A stretch of DNA of 13,185 nucleotides, taken from the NCBI GenBank assembly GCA_009840695.1, contig VXNG01000065.1, forward strand, positions 1 to 13,185. The letters are read 5' to 3'. This stretch comes from Acidimicrobiaceae bacterium. GTDB lineage: Bacteria; Actinomycetota; Acidimicrobiia; Acidimicrobiales; Aldehydirespiratoraceae. The notes under the pieces are model-generated. The model searched no databases. It saw only the letters and a list, made by a program, of their open reading frames with translations, and was not told the origin of the DNA. A program made the translations under genes and the position numbers. Below, in pieces: positions 7,654 through 13,185 of this stretch (the stretch's first letter is position 1; each line of letters starts with the position of its first letter).

Positions 7654-8657
7654 ACACTGTCTACGTCCGAGACCACATGGCGAGGATCGGGCACAGGCGG
7701 GGTTCGCTGATGGTCAGACAGGAAACCGGCACGACCCGGATACCACTGGCCAGCATCGACGCCGTGGTGCTGCTCGGCGCAGGTCAGATCAGCACCGACG
7801 CCCTCGCCGCATGCGTCAAGAGGCAGATCCGGGTTGCGTCGCTACGTCGCAGCGGTGCAATGCGCTTCGTTGTCGGCGGACCACTGTCAGGCAACGTGCA
7901 CCTGCGGATGGCTCAGCACGAGGCTGTCGTGAGCGAGGAGCACTCACTGGCGATCGCCCGGTCGGTGGTGGCCGCCAAACTGCAGAGCAGCCGCACGATG
8001 CTGTTGCGATGGTCGCGTGATGCCACCGATCCGTCGCATCGACGGCGGCTGAGCCAGCGCGCTGAGATGGTCGCAGAACGGATAGCCAAAGTGCCAGGCA
8101 CCGGATCTGCGGACCACCTACGAGGCCTGGAAGGCGACGCAGCCAGGATCTACTTCGGCGGGCTTGGTCAGCATCTGTCAGGTGTCGGCATCCGATTCGG
8201 TGCTCGGACCCGCCGACCGCCCAGAGATCCAATCAACGCTCTGATGAGCTTCTGCTACGGCCTGCTGACTGCCGAACTCGTAGGAGCGCTCAATACCGTG
8301 GGCCTCGACCATCAACTCGGATTCCTGCATCGGCCACGATCAGGGCGCCCGTCACTCGCTTTGGACCTTTCCGAAGAGTTGCGTCCGCTCACGGACCGCT
8401 TCGCCGTGGCCCTGCTGACACGCCGCCAACTGGGCACCAGCCACTTCATCCGCACTCCCGGCGGTGCTGTCTACTTGGCAGACGACGGCCGCGACATCGT
8501 GCTCAAGTCATGGGAGGCGCACAAAGAGAAGTCCGTCGCTCACCGCATCCTACGCCGGCCAGTGGAACGCTGGGCGCTGCCGACCGTACAGGCCACCCTG
8601 ATGGCCAGACACCTGCGCGGCGACCTGCGCCACTATCCGCCGTTCGTGGCACTGTAA
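7641..8657 (+). CDS. cas1: CRISPR integrase Cas1
   Basis: This 338-residue protein is the metal-dependent integrase that, with Cas2, inserts new spacers at the leader end of the array. The active-site pattern is visible: Glu164 in LRGLEGDAARIYF, His230 in HQLGFLH, and an acidic group Asp242/Glu245/Glu246 in LALDLSEELRP. The N-terminus RYLNTVYVRDH is a typical Cas1 opening strand. GTG 7641 is preferred because GGAGGG at 7625-7630 lies 10 nt upstream. The frame is open back to 7413, but that stretch is the shadow of cas4. The gene overlaps cas4 by 13 nt and precedes cas2 by 13 nt, so the three adaptation genes form one unit. Confidence 0.95.
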   Translation: MRYLNTVYVRDHMARIGHRRGSLMVRQETGTTRIPLASIDAVVLLGAGQISTDALAACVKRQIRVASLRRSGAMRFVVGGPLSGNVHLRMAQHEAVVSEEHSLAIARSVVAAKLQSSRTMLLRWSRDATDPSHRRRLSQRAEMVAERIAKVPGTGSADHLRGLEGDAARIYFGGLGQHLSGVGIRFGARTRRPPRDPINALMSFCYGLLTAELVGALNTVGLDHQLGFLHRPRSGRPSLALDLSEELRPLTDRFAVALLTRRQLGTSHFIRTPGGAVYLADDGRDIVLKSWEAHKEKSVAHRILRRPVERWALPTVQATLMARHLRGDLRHYPPFVAL

Positions 8658-8670
8658 GGCACAACAGCTC

Positions 8671-8961
8671 GTGGACCTGCTCGTGGCCTACGACATCGCC
8701 GACACGCAAGGATCAGGCGCCAAGCGCCTGCGAGCAGTCCACGACCTCTGCTGCGGCTACGGCACCCGGGTGCAGTTCTCCGTGTTCGAATGCCGCCTCA
8801 CGCCCGCCCGCTATGCCACTCTGACAAGTGAGCTTGAGGCCATCATCGACACCACAAGAGACTGCGTACACATCTACCACTTCGGGCGGCCGCTGCCCGA
8901 ATGCAAGACCGTGCTCGGAACTCCAAGCCGCCGAGACGTAGGCGATACCTGGATACTCTAG
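8671..8961 (+). CDS. cas2: CRISPR adaptation protein Cas2
   Basis: This 96-residue protein has the usual Cas2 size and fold signature: a first beta strand LLVAYDI with the conserved Asp8, helix KRLRAVHDLCCGYG, then RVQFSVFECRLTPARY and a strand VHIYHFGRPLP. Cas2 dimers bridge two Cas1 dimers in the integration complex. GTG 8671 is the only start that keeps the first strand complete. The ribosome site is weak (AAGG at 8656-8659, 11 nt away), so it may depend on coupling to cas1, whose stop is 13 nt upstream. It is the last gene of the operon. Confidence 0.93.
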   Translation: MDLLVAYDIADTQGSGAKRLRAVHDLCCGYGTRVQFSVFECRLTPARYATLTSELEAIIDTTRDCVHIYHFGRPLPECKTVLGTPSRRDVGDTWIL

Positions 8962-9019
8962 GCTCCGCCAATCGCATGCTTGCTGCGGTGATTGTCGTAT
9001 CCCTGTCATCGCGAGCATC

Positions 9020-9185
9020 ATGCGCTCTTCGCCAGCAAACCACCCGACGGCCGAGAACGAGTGGCGCTACCTACAGGATGAGCCCGAGGACGCATAGGGC
9101 AGCGGTGCTGGAACTGTCCGGTGCTGGTGGGGGACTGGACAGCTCCGGCACCGCCGATGTTCCGATAGTGACAGGCCGCGGCTGA
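9020..9185 (+). pseudogene. Possible broken small gene (low confidence)
   Basis: ATG 9020 opens 25 codons that read naturally (ENEWRYLQDEPEDA) and stop at TAG 9095-9097. Another forward frame over the next 85 bp also reads naturally (AAVLELSGAGGGLDSSG, then TADVPIVTGRG) and stops at 9183-9185. A single frameshift near 9094-9100 would join them into a protein of about 54 residues. I do not recognise a family and the ribosome site is weak. The same DNA forms a strong hairpin at 9102-9154, so the coding appearance may be accidental. Confidence 0.2.
9102..9154. repeat. 18-bp imperfect inverted repeat (hairpin) downstream of cas2
   Basis: The left arm 9102-9119 (GCGGTGCTGGAACTGTCC) pairs with the right arm 9137-9154 (GGACAGCTCCGGCACCGC) at 16 of 18 positions, with a 17-nt loop. 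One mismatch is a G-U wobble in the + strand transcript. It lies 140 bp after cas2. It could end the operon transcript, although no T-tract follows. It does not repeat elsewhere in the window, so it is not a CRISPR repeat array. Confidence 0.6.
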
Positions 9186-9285
9186 TCTATCGCCTTTATC
9201 ACTGGCGGCATCAGAGAGACACACTGGCAGTATCGAATCGTCACTCACGTCGGCAATTCCGAGACTCTTCCAGCGTCGCTTCCAT

Positions 9286-9416
9286 CCGTGTCACCGATTC
9301 GTGTGTCACCCGACTGTTCGTGTCACCGTGTCACCGATGGCCCCGGTGGTGTCTACAGCAATGTCCACAGCAAAGTGTCAAGTGTCAAGTGTCAAGGTCA
9401 AGTGTCAAGGTGTCAA
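9286..9416 (+). repeat. GTGTCA repeat cluster
   Basis: GTGTCACC occurs at 9288, 9303, 9320 and 9328. The 13-mer CCGTGTCACCGAT is present twice, at 9286-9298 and 9326-9338. After a short gap, AAGTGTC is repeated at 9373, 9380, 9387 and 9400, with AAGGTC at 9394 and AAGGTGTC at 9407 as variants. Nine exact GTGTCA hexamers fall within about 130 bp. The second block looks like slippage of a 7-bp unit; the first block is spaced less regularly. The units are too short for a CRISPR array. Binding sites for a protein (iteron-like) or a simple repeat are the two options. Confidence 0.75.
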
Positions 9417-9426
9417 CTCGTTGACG

Positions 9427-9468
9427 ATAGCTAAAGTAATACCGTGAATCTCTATACCAAATATATGA
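9427..9468. other. AT-rich stretch next to the GTGTCA repeats
   Basis: This 42-bp stretch has 12 G/C bases, about 29 percent, against a very GC-rich background. It directly follows the repeat cluster. A TTGACG at 9421-9426 and a TATACC at 9453-9458 are present but too far apart for a standard promoter. GAGGAGG at 9467-9473 resembles a ribosome site, yet no start codon follows at a useful distance. An AT-rich leader, promoter or unwinding element is possible. Confidence 0.4.
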
Positions 9469-9555
9469 GGAGGTCAAGGGCTATTTTCTCGCCTAGTCGT
9501 GGCACCCCGTACGCACCCCGAACGCAGCCGCTGAAATGAGGCACACGGCCCTGTC

Positions 9556-9627
9556 GGTGCCGCCGGGGCGCCCCCTGGGGCAGGCACCTCGGCCCGCCCC
9601 TGCTGGTTGACCGCTGCGGTCGCAGCG
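9556..9627. repeat. GC-rich inverted repeats
   Basis: GGTGCC at 9556-9561 pairs with GGCACC at 9583-9588 around an inner GCCCC/GGGGC stem, making a compact hairpin. A second perfect inverted repeat, CGCTGCG-GT-CGCAGCG, lies at 9612-9627. Neither is followed by a T-tract. They sit in the gap between the CRISPR operon and the toxin-antitoxin genes and may be terminators or operators. I see no convincing gene between 9481 and 9838. Confidence 0.4.
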
Positions 9628-9838
9628 TGGCGGCGGGTCCAGGCATCCGGGGGTCCTTGGGAGAGGGGATCCGGTGGCTTGTAGCGGCCGATACATCGCC
9701 GTCACCAAGGGACTGCGGACTCTCTCGGCGGTGCCTCTTGTTGCCGCGGCGCTCTGCGTGGTGGCGAGCACGTGGTCGAACCCCGCGGCGGCGACCGCTT
9801 CGACGTTGTCTGAGTTGAAGGAACCTACGCCCGGGCCG

Positions 9839-9994
9839 CTATTGCACCAGCGATGGGACGCCACCGCGTTGACCTCGACAACGGTCGCACACGAATGCGG
9901 CCTCACCTTTGCCCACATCGACAGACACGGAGCCAACCATGTGCTCGCGGTCGGTCAGCGTGTACCCCTCAATGAAGACGCCATCAGCCACCAC
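9839..9994 (-). CDS. Possible small hypothetical protein, 51 residues
   Basis: On the minus strand a GTG-GTG start at 9994, just after an in-frame stop, opens 51 codons ending at TAG 9841-9839. GGAG stands 8 nt before the first GTG. The product is natural-looking: it opens VVADGVFIEGYTLTDREH, contains a SVDVGKGEAAFV segment and has a CDRC pair that could bind metal. I do not recognise a family. The + strand over the same DNA is also open, so shadow effects cannot be excluded. A fragment of a larger decayed gene is another reading, since a different minus frame just upstream reads LERFEWWLMA. Confidence 0.28.
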   Translation of the reverse strand: MVADGVFIEGYTLTDREHMVGSVSVDVGKGEAAFVCDRCRGQRGGVPSLVQ

Positions 9995-10060
9995 TCAAAG
10001 CGCTCCAGTCGTCCTTCTCACATGAAGGTTGATCGGGGTTTCCGGCCAGGTTATTGCGGT

Positions 10061-10075
10061 CATACCCGGTATGCT
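10061..10075 (+). promoter_or_regulatory. Antitoxin promoter (-10) overlapping a palindromic operator
   Basis: CATACCCGGTATG at 10061-10073 is a perfect 13-bp inverted repeat centred on one C. It overlaps TATGCT at 10070-10075, a good actinobacterial -10 box (TANNNT). With 6 nt between the box and ATG 10082, transcription would begin at or near the A of the start codon, giving a leaderless mRNA. A palindrome across the -10 is the usual place for antitoxin autorepression. Confidence 0.5.
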
Positions 10076-10081
10076 AGCGGC

Positions 10082-10315
10082 ATGAAGGTTGCTGTCTCCA
10101 TACCCGACCCTCTGTTCGCCGAGGCCGACCGGCTGGCCAAGCGCCGCAAGCTGTCCCGCTCCCAGCTCTACGCCGAGGCGCTCGAGCTGCTCGTGAGCCA
10201 CGAGGACCGCAGCGAGATCACCCGACGGATCAACGAGGTGTGCAGCCGAGTCGACTCGAGCCTCGATCCCGGGCTGGCCGCCGCTCAGTCCGAGGCCCTG
10301 CGCGAGGAGTGGTGA
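10082..10315 (+). CDS. mazE: Ribbon-helix-helix antitoxin, MazE-like
   Basis: This 77-residue protein begins MKVAVSIPDPLFAEADRLA, a beta strand and helix typical of MetJ/Arc/CopG-type (RHH) DNA-binding antitoxins. The second helix is SRSQLYAEALELL. The C-terminal half, with EITRRINEVCSRVDSSLD, would be the flexible tail that wraps and neutralises the toxin. The frame is open for another 136 codons upstream, but ATG 10082 is chosen because the conserved strand starts there and a palindrome-covered -10 box precedes it. An in-frame ATG at 10022, in the same 11-nt context CATGAAGGTTG, would add 20 residues. The stop lies 2 nt before the toxin ATG. The gene symbol denotes function, not close orthology. 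Confidence 0.82.
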   Translation: MKVAVSIPDPLFAEADRLAKRRKLSRSQLYAEALELLVSHEDRSEITRRINEVCSRVDSSLDPGLAAAQSEALREEW

Positions 10316-10317
10316 CG

Positions 10318-10677
10318 ATGCCCACCGTGCCGCCAGAGCGCGGCGAGATCTGGTGGGCGCACCTGCCGACGCCCGCCGGGTCCGAGCCCGGCTACCGGCG
10401 ACCGGTGCTGATCGTGTCGGCGGACTCGTTCAACCTCAGCGACTTGAACACGGTGATCGGCGTGGCCATCTCGTCGAACGTCAACCTGGCCGAGTCGCCC
10501 GGCAACGTAGAGCTCGCGGGCGCCGACTCGGGCCTTCGCCAGGACTCGGTCGTGAACGTGACCCAGGTGGTGACCATCGACAAGGCGCGCCTCGACGACC
10601 GGGTCGGCGAGGTCGATGCCGCGACCATGTGGCGAGTGGAGGCCGGCCTGAGGCTCGTGCTGGAACTGGCGGCCTGA
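10318..10677 (+). CDS. mazF: MazF-like mRNA interferase toxin
   Basis: This 119-residue protein matches the MazF/PemK family of ribosome-independent endoribonucleases that cut mRNA at short sequence motifs. Family features are the opening RGEIWWAHLPTP, the GYRRPVLIVSADSFN strand, VIGVAISSNVNLAESPGNV, and SGLRQDSVVNVTQVVTIDKARL near the middle. The length is normal and nothing looks broken. GAGGAG at 10304-10309 lies 8 nt before ATG 10318, and the 2-nt spacing to the antitoxin stop points to coupled translation. Cleavage specificity cannot be read from the sequence. Confidence 0.9.
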   Translation: MPTVPPERGEIWWAHLPTPAGSEPGYRRPVLIVSADSFNLSDLNTVIGVAISSNVNLAESPGNVELAGADSGLRQDSVVNVTQVVTIDKARLDDRVGEVDAATMWRVEAGLRLVLELAA

Positions 10678-10701
10678 GCGCCTCAGTCGGGCCGCGGGTC
10701 C

Positions 10702-10957
10702 GGGGCGAAGGTGCTGTCGGTGGTGGCGTCGATGCCGGTGGCGGCTCGTCCATCGACGAAGCCGACGGGCTGCGGGGGAACTCGGCCGCGTCGGTGCTGC
10801 CGTTTGAGCCGTTGACGCCTTCGACTCTGGGGACGTGGCTGCGGTCGTTCAGTTGGGGCCATGTCCGCCAGTTCGACCGCGCGCACGAGTTGGCGCTGGG
10901 CCGGGCGTGGTCTGCGGCGCGGCGCTGGCTGCGGCTGAGATGACGGTGGATCTGGGA
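10702..10957 (+). pseudogene. Remnant of an IS1380-type transposase
   Basis: Three pieces in different frames read as consecutive parts of an actinobacterial IS1380-family transposase N-terminal region. They are GAKVLSVVASM (10702-10734), then AGGGSSIDEADGLRG through PSTLGTWLRSFSWGHVRQ to LALGRAWSA (from 10734 to about 10919), then GAALAAAEMTVDL (from 10916). The segment PSTLGT.LR.F..GHVRQ.D is characteristic as I recall it. At least two frameshifts and the loss of everything after MTVDL, including most of the catalytic domain, make it non-functional. No terminal inverted repeats were found nearby. The rest of 10678-11016 shows no gene. Confidence 0.6.
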
Positions 10958-11016
10958 CTAAAGGCTGTGGTCCGCTCCACGCCGTAGTCGCCGTAGTGCA
11001 TGTGGATCACGATGGG

Positions 11017-13185
11017 TCAGCGCCTGCGGCGAAGTGGCTCGCCGGTTGTGGCTCGACAGATGTCTAAGAAGATGCCCCATTGGTCGGCCTCGCCGCAGGC
11101 GACCCAGTTGCCGTGGTAGTCGCCGTCATCGAACTCGTCCTCGGTGGGGCAGCCCCCATCCCACTGTCTGTAGCTGGCGGGGTGCCCCGTTATCGGGCCG
11201 TCGCAGTATTCCCAAGTGTGCTCTATGAGGACATCCCCCAACACATCGAGGCGCCAGCCCAGGCGCTTGCCGTGGCTGCTGCAGATCCAGTGCTGCGGGC
11301 CGGTGTCGCTCTGGACGCAGTTGCTGGCTACCGACTTCACCCATTTCCCGTCGGGTGAATATGGGCGGGTGCTGACGCTGACCGGCGCCCCGAACACTCG
11401 TGCATCCACCAGCCCGTGCTGGTGCCCGATCACTGCCTTTCGCCCGTCGGGATACTGGCAGTAGGTGCCGGCGGTGCGAGGCGCGTGTCCCTGCGTTGGC
11501 CACAGAGGCCGCGAGCGGCCCAAGTGGTCGAGGGCTACGTCGGTTGGCACGGCTTCGCCGTCGATGATGACGTGCCAGCGGGGGTGCGTGTGGGGCTCCA
11601 GCCCTCCGCTGTGGTAGTGCCTGGTGTCTGGCAGAAACGGGTGATCGTGGATCCCGACGTAGCAGTTGTCGGGAGCGGCGCACCCCTCGGGATCGGGCCA
11701 CTCGTCGTCACAGGCTCCACGTTCGGGCTCAACGATGCCGTGTTCTGGCGCCCACGGCAACGGCGGCTCAAGGCGTGGGCCCGCCGGATAGCCGGCCGCG
11801 GCCTCGGCAGCCCACCAGCGGGCCTCCGCTGACGCATACGGACCGCGCAGCCAAGCCTGGGTCTGAGCGTTGGCCGAGAGCTCCAAGATCCTCCAGCGGT
11901 CGTGGCTGGGAACCTCCATCTCAAAGCGGCCGATGAGCGCTATCCAACAACCCGGCTCCGCCCGCAGCGGCATCCGGTAGGTTGGGTTCGCGGCCTCCAG
12001 CAGCGCCGCATGCGTGACAAGCCGCACCGAGGCCTCATCGGCTCTCACCCGCTCGGCCATCTGCTCACACCACCCAGGATCGCGCCCGCCGCCGGGAGCG
12101 ATCCGGAAGTCACGTATGTGCGCCCACTCGTGCACAGTGGTCTCCACATCTGTCAGCCAACGTTGGAGGCCCTCGGGACGGACGAAGCTGATTGCGTTGC
12201 TGGAGGCGCACGCCGCCGGGGCCGGTCCGACCCAGCCGGCGCAGCGCCCGGGATCGCCGTCGATCACGTTGAGGCTGGCGGCCGTGGCCGGATCCTCGGC
12301 TGCCAGGCGCTCGATGGTGTTGGTTATCGTCTCGCGGGCAGCAGCGGGCAGGTTCTCCAAGCCGTCGTCGCGACCGTCGGGCCACCGGTAGTTGGGCAGC
12401 ACCACCGCGAGCCGCTGCCTCATCTCACCCGCGGTGATCCCCTCAAGCGAGGGCTCCAAGTCGCGCAGATGGCTCCACCACACAGGACAATCGGGAGTAG
12501 CCACAAAATACAAACTACGGGGGGTGGCCCGCGTGTCATCTGGAAGCCAGGCCTGACAGTGCGAAGCCAGCGTCCAGACGAAAACGGTCGGTGCCGCGTT
12601 CTCGCCCATCGCTCGCACAAGGAAGGTCGCCATCTGGGCGCGGGTGACGTTGTCGTGAGGGCAAAAGCGGCTGCCATCGCCGCAGCCGCGAGTGATGCCC
12701 GATGCGGTGAGTTTGGCCACCTCTGCCGCATACCAGGCGTCTGCTGGAACGTCGGCGAAGCCCGGGTGCGGGCCGTCGGGGAGCTTGAAGGCTCGCGACA
12801 CGAACACGGCCATCTGGGCGCGGGTGACGTTGTCGTGAGGGCAAAAGCGGCTGCCGTCGCCGCAGCCGCTGGTCACTCCGAGCTGGTGAAGGCGTTCGAC
12901 GAAAGGCGCATGGAAACTGCCGGCGTCGATGTCGTCGAACCTTGCCTGCGGGACCGTGGGCGGATCGGCACCGTCGAGCACGCGCACGACCCACACAGCC
13001 ATCGTCTTGCGGCCGATCGACTCGCCGGGGCAGAAGCCCTCCGTGCACAGAGTCCCCGCCAGCACACCGTCCTCAGCCAGCGCGGCCACCGGCTCGGCGT
13101 AGAACGCGCCCTCGGCCACATCCTCAAAGGCTGTGCCAGCCTGAGCAGCGACGAGCGGCGCGTGAACCAGAGCCGAAGCCGCCAA
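11017..13185 (-). CDS. Secreted SLH-repeat protein with HExxH peptidase motif (5' partial)
   Basis: The gene runs off the right edge; 722 codons are visible and the true start is outside. The first residues (SALVHAPLVAAQAG) look like the end of a signal peptide with an AQA cleavage site. Three SLH-like repeats follow at visible residues 20-72, 83-135 and 143-193, with a 60-residue spacing for the last two; repeats 2 and 3 share GCGDGSRFCPHDNVTRAQMA. Such repeats anchor proteins to the cell envelope. The middle contains VHEWAHIRDF, with HEWAH at 352-356, a zinc-peptidase HExxH motif; a Glu in the following WCEQMAERVRADE segment could be the third ligand. The last 210 residues are rich in His, Cys and Trp, with HDHPFL, RHYHSGG and PHTHPRWH, and resemble no family I know. 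A surface metallopeptidase is the best guess, not proven. Confidence 0.75.
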   Translation of the reverse strand: MAASALVHAPLVAAQAGTAFEDVAEGAFYAEPVAALAEDGVLAGTLCTEGFCPGESIGRKTMAVWVVRVLDGADPPTVPQARFDDIDAGSFHAPFVERLHQLGVTSGCGDGSRFCPHDNVTRAQMAVFVSRAFKLPDGPHPGFADVPADAWYAAEVAKLTASGITRGCGDGSRFCPHDNVTRAQMATFLVRAMGENAAPTVFVWTLASHCQAWLPDDTRATPRSLYFVATPDCPVWWSHLRDLEPSLEGITAGEMRQRLAVVLPNYRWPDGRDDGLENLPAAARETITNTIERLAAEDPATAASLNVIDGDPGRCAGWVGPAPAACASSNAISFVRPEGLQRWLTDVETTVHEWAHIRDFRIAPGGGRDPGWCEQMAERVRADEASVRLVTHAALLEAANPTYRMPLRAEPGCWIALIGRFEMEVPSHDRWRILELSANAQTQAWLRGPYASAEARWWAAEAAAGYPAGPRLEPPLPWAPEHGIVEPERGACDDEWPDPEGCAAPDNCYVGIHDHPFLPDTRHYHSGGLEPHTHPRWHVIIDGEAVPTDVALDHLGRSRPLWPTQGHAPRTAGTYCQYPDGRKAVIGHQHGLVDARVFGAPVSVSTRPYSPDGKWVKSVASNCVQSDTGPQHWICSSHGKRLGWRLDVLGDVLIEHTWEYCDGPITGHPASYRQWDGGCPTEDEFDDGDYHGNWVACGEADQWGIFLDICRATTGEPLRRRR
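12629..12869 (-). repeat. Near-identical DNA repeat inside the SLH-coding region
   Basis: Positions 12629-12689 and 12809-12869 (61 bp, 180 bp apart) differ at a single base (12676 versus 12856). They encode the shared GCGDGSRFCPHDNVTRAQMA segment of SLH repeats 3 and 2. The flanking parts of the two repeats differ much more at DNA level, which points to gene conversion or strong constraint on this core. Confidence 0.85.

Noticed and set aside
8962..9480. CRISPR array after cas2
   Set aside because: No direct repeat of 25-40 bp with regular spacers is present. The GTGTCA units are 6-13 bp and irregularly spaced.
9465..9539. 24-codon ORF starting in the AT-rich stretch
   Set aside because: The ATG at 9465 precedes, not follows, the GAGGAGG purine tract. 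The product is a short basic peptide with no resemblance to known proteins.
9493..9936. 147-codon minus-strand ORF
   Set aside because: The second half is low-complexity Pro/Gly/Arg sequence over GC-rich inverted repeats, and no ribosome site precedes it. The overlapping 51-codon frame reads better.
9674..10081. Upstream extension of the antitoxin frame, beginning with a signal-peptide-like segment
   Set aside because: The hydrophobic stretch (LSAVPLVAAALCVVAS) is tempting, but a secreted fusion to an RHH antitoxin makes no sense. A promoter-operator lies between the two parts and there is no ribosome site at 9674. A separate secreted protein would need a stop that is absent.

Overview
The window is GC-rich DNA with GTG/ATG starts and overlapping genes. 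It most likely comes from an actinobacterium. The best clue is the secreted protein at the right edge, whose SLH-like repeats carry the CGDGSRFCPHDNVTRAQMA signature that I associate with Acidimicrobiia and related marine or soil actinobacteria. This assignment is an inference; there is no rRNA or tRNA to anchor it.

Positions 1-408 hold a possible 3' tail of an upstream gene, a G/C palindrome with a flanking direct repeat, and a candidate promoter. Positions 409-8961 are one tightly packed + strand operon, a complete type I-G (formerly I-U) CRISPR-Cas locus in the order csb1 (cas7) - csb2 (cas5-cas6 fusion) - cas3 (helicase then C-terminal HD) - csb3-like large subunit (cas8u2) - cas4 - cas1 - cas2. 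The first four genes would make crRNA, the surveillance complex and the target-degrading nuclease. The last three would acquire spacers. Most junctions overlap by 1-17 nt, which suggests translational coupling. The exception is csb2/cas3, where a 35-bp direct repeat has duplicated the GTGA stop-start junction and made a 24-codon mini-ORF between the two genes. Cas4 and Cas1, often one fused protein in this subtype, are separate but overlapping here. I see no CRISPR array in the window.

Positions 8962-10081 are largely non-coding. They contain a long imperfect hairpin, a possible broken small gene, a cluster of GTGTCA repeats running into an AT-rich stretch, GC-rich inverted repeats, and a possible 51-codon minus-strand gene. 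Positions 10082-10677 encode a MazEF-type toxin-antitoxin pair. Its antitoxin start lies 7 nt after a -10-like box that overlaps a perfect palindrome, consistent with a leaderless, autoregulated operon. Positions 10702-10957 are a frameshifted remnant of an IS1380-type transposase. Positions 11017-13185 (minus strand) are the 3' part of a secreted protein with three SLH-like repeats, an HExxH zinc-peptidase motif and a His/Cys/Trp-rich C-terminal region. The CRISPR locus, toxin-antitoxin pair and transposase scar together look like an accessory or defence region bordering a cell-surface gene.
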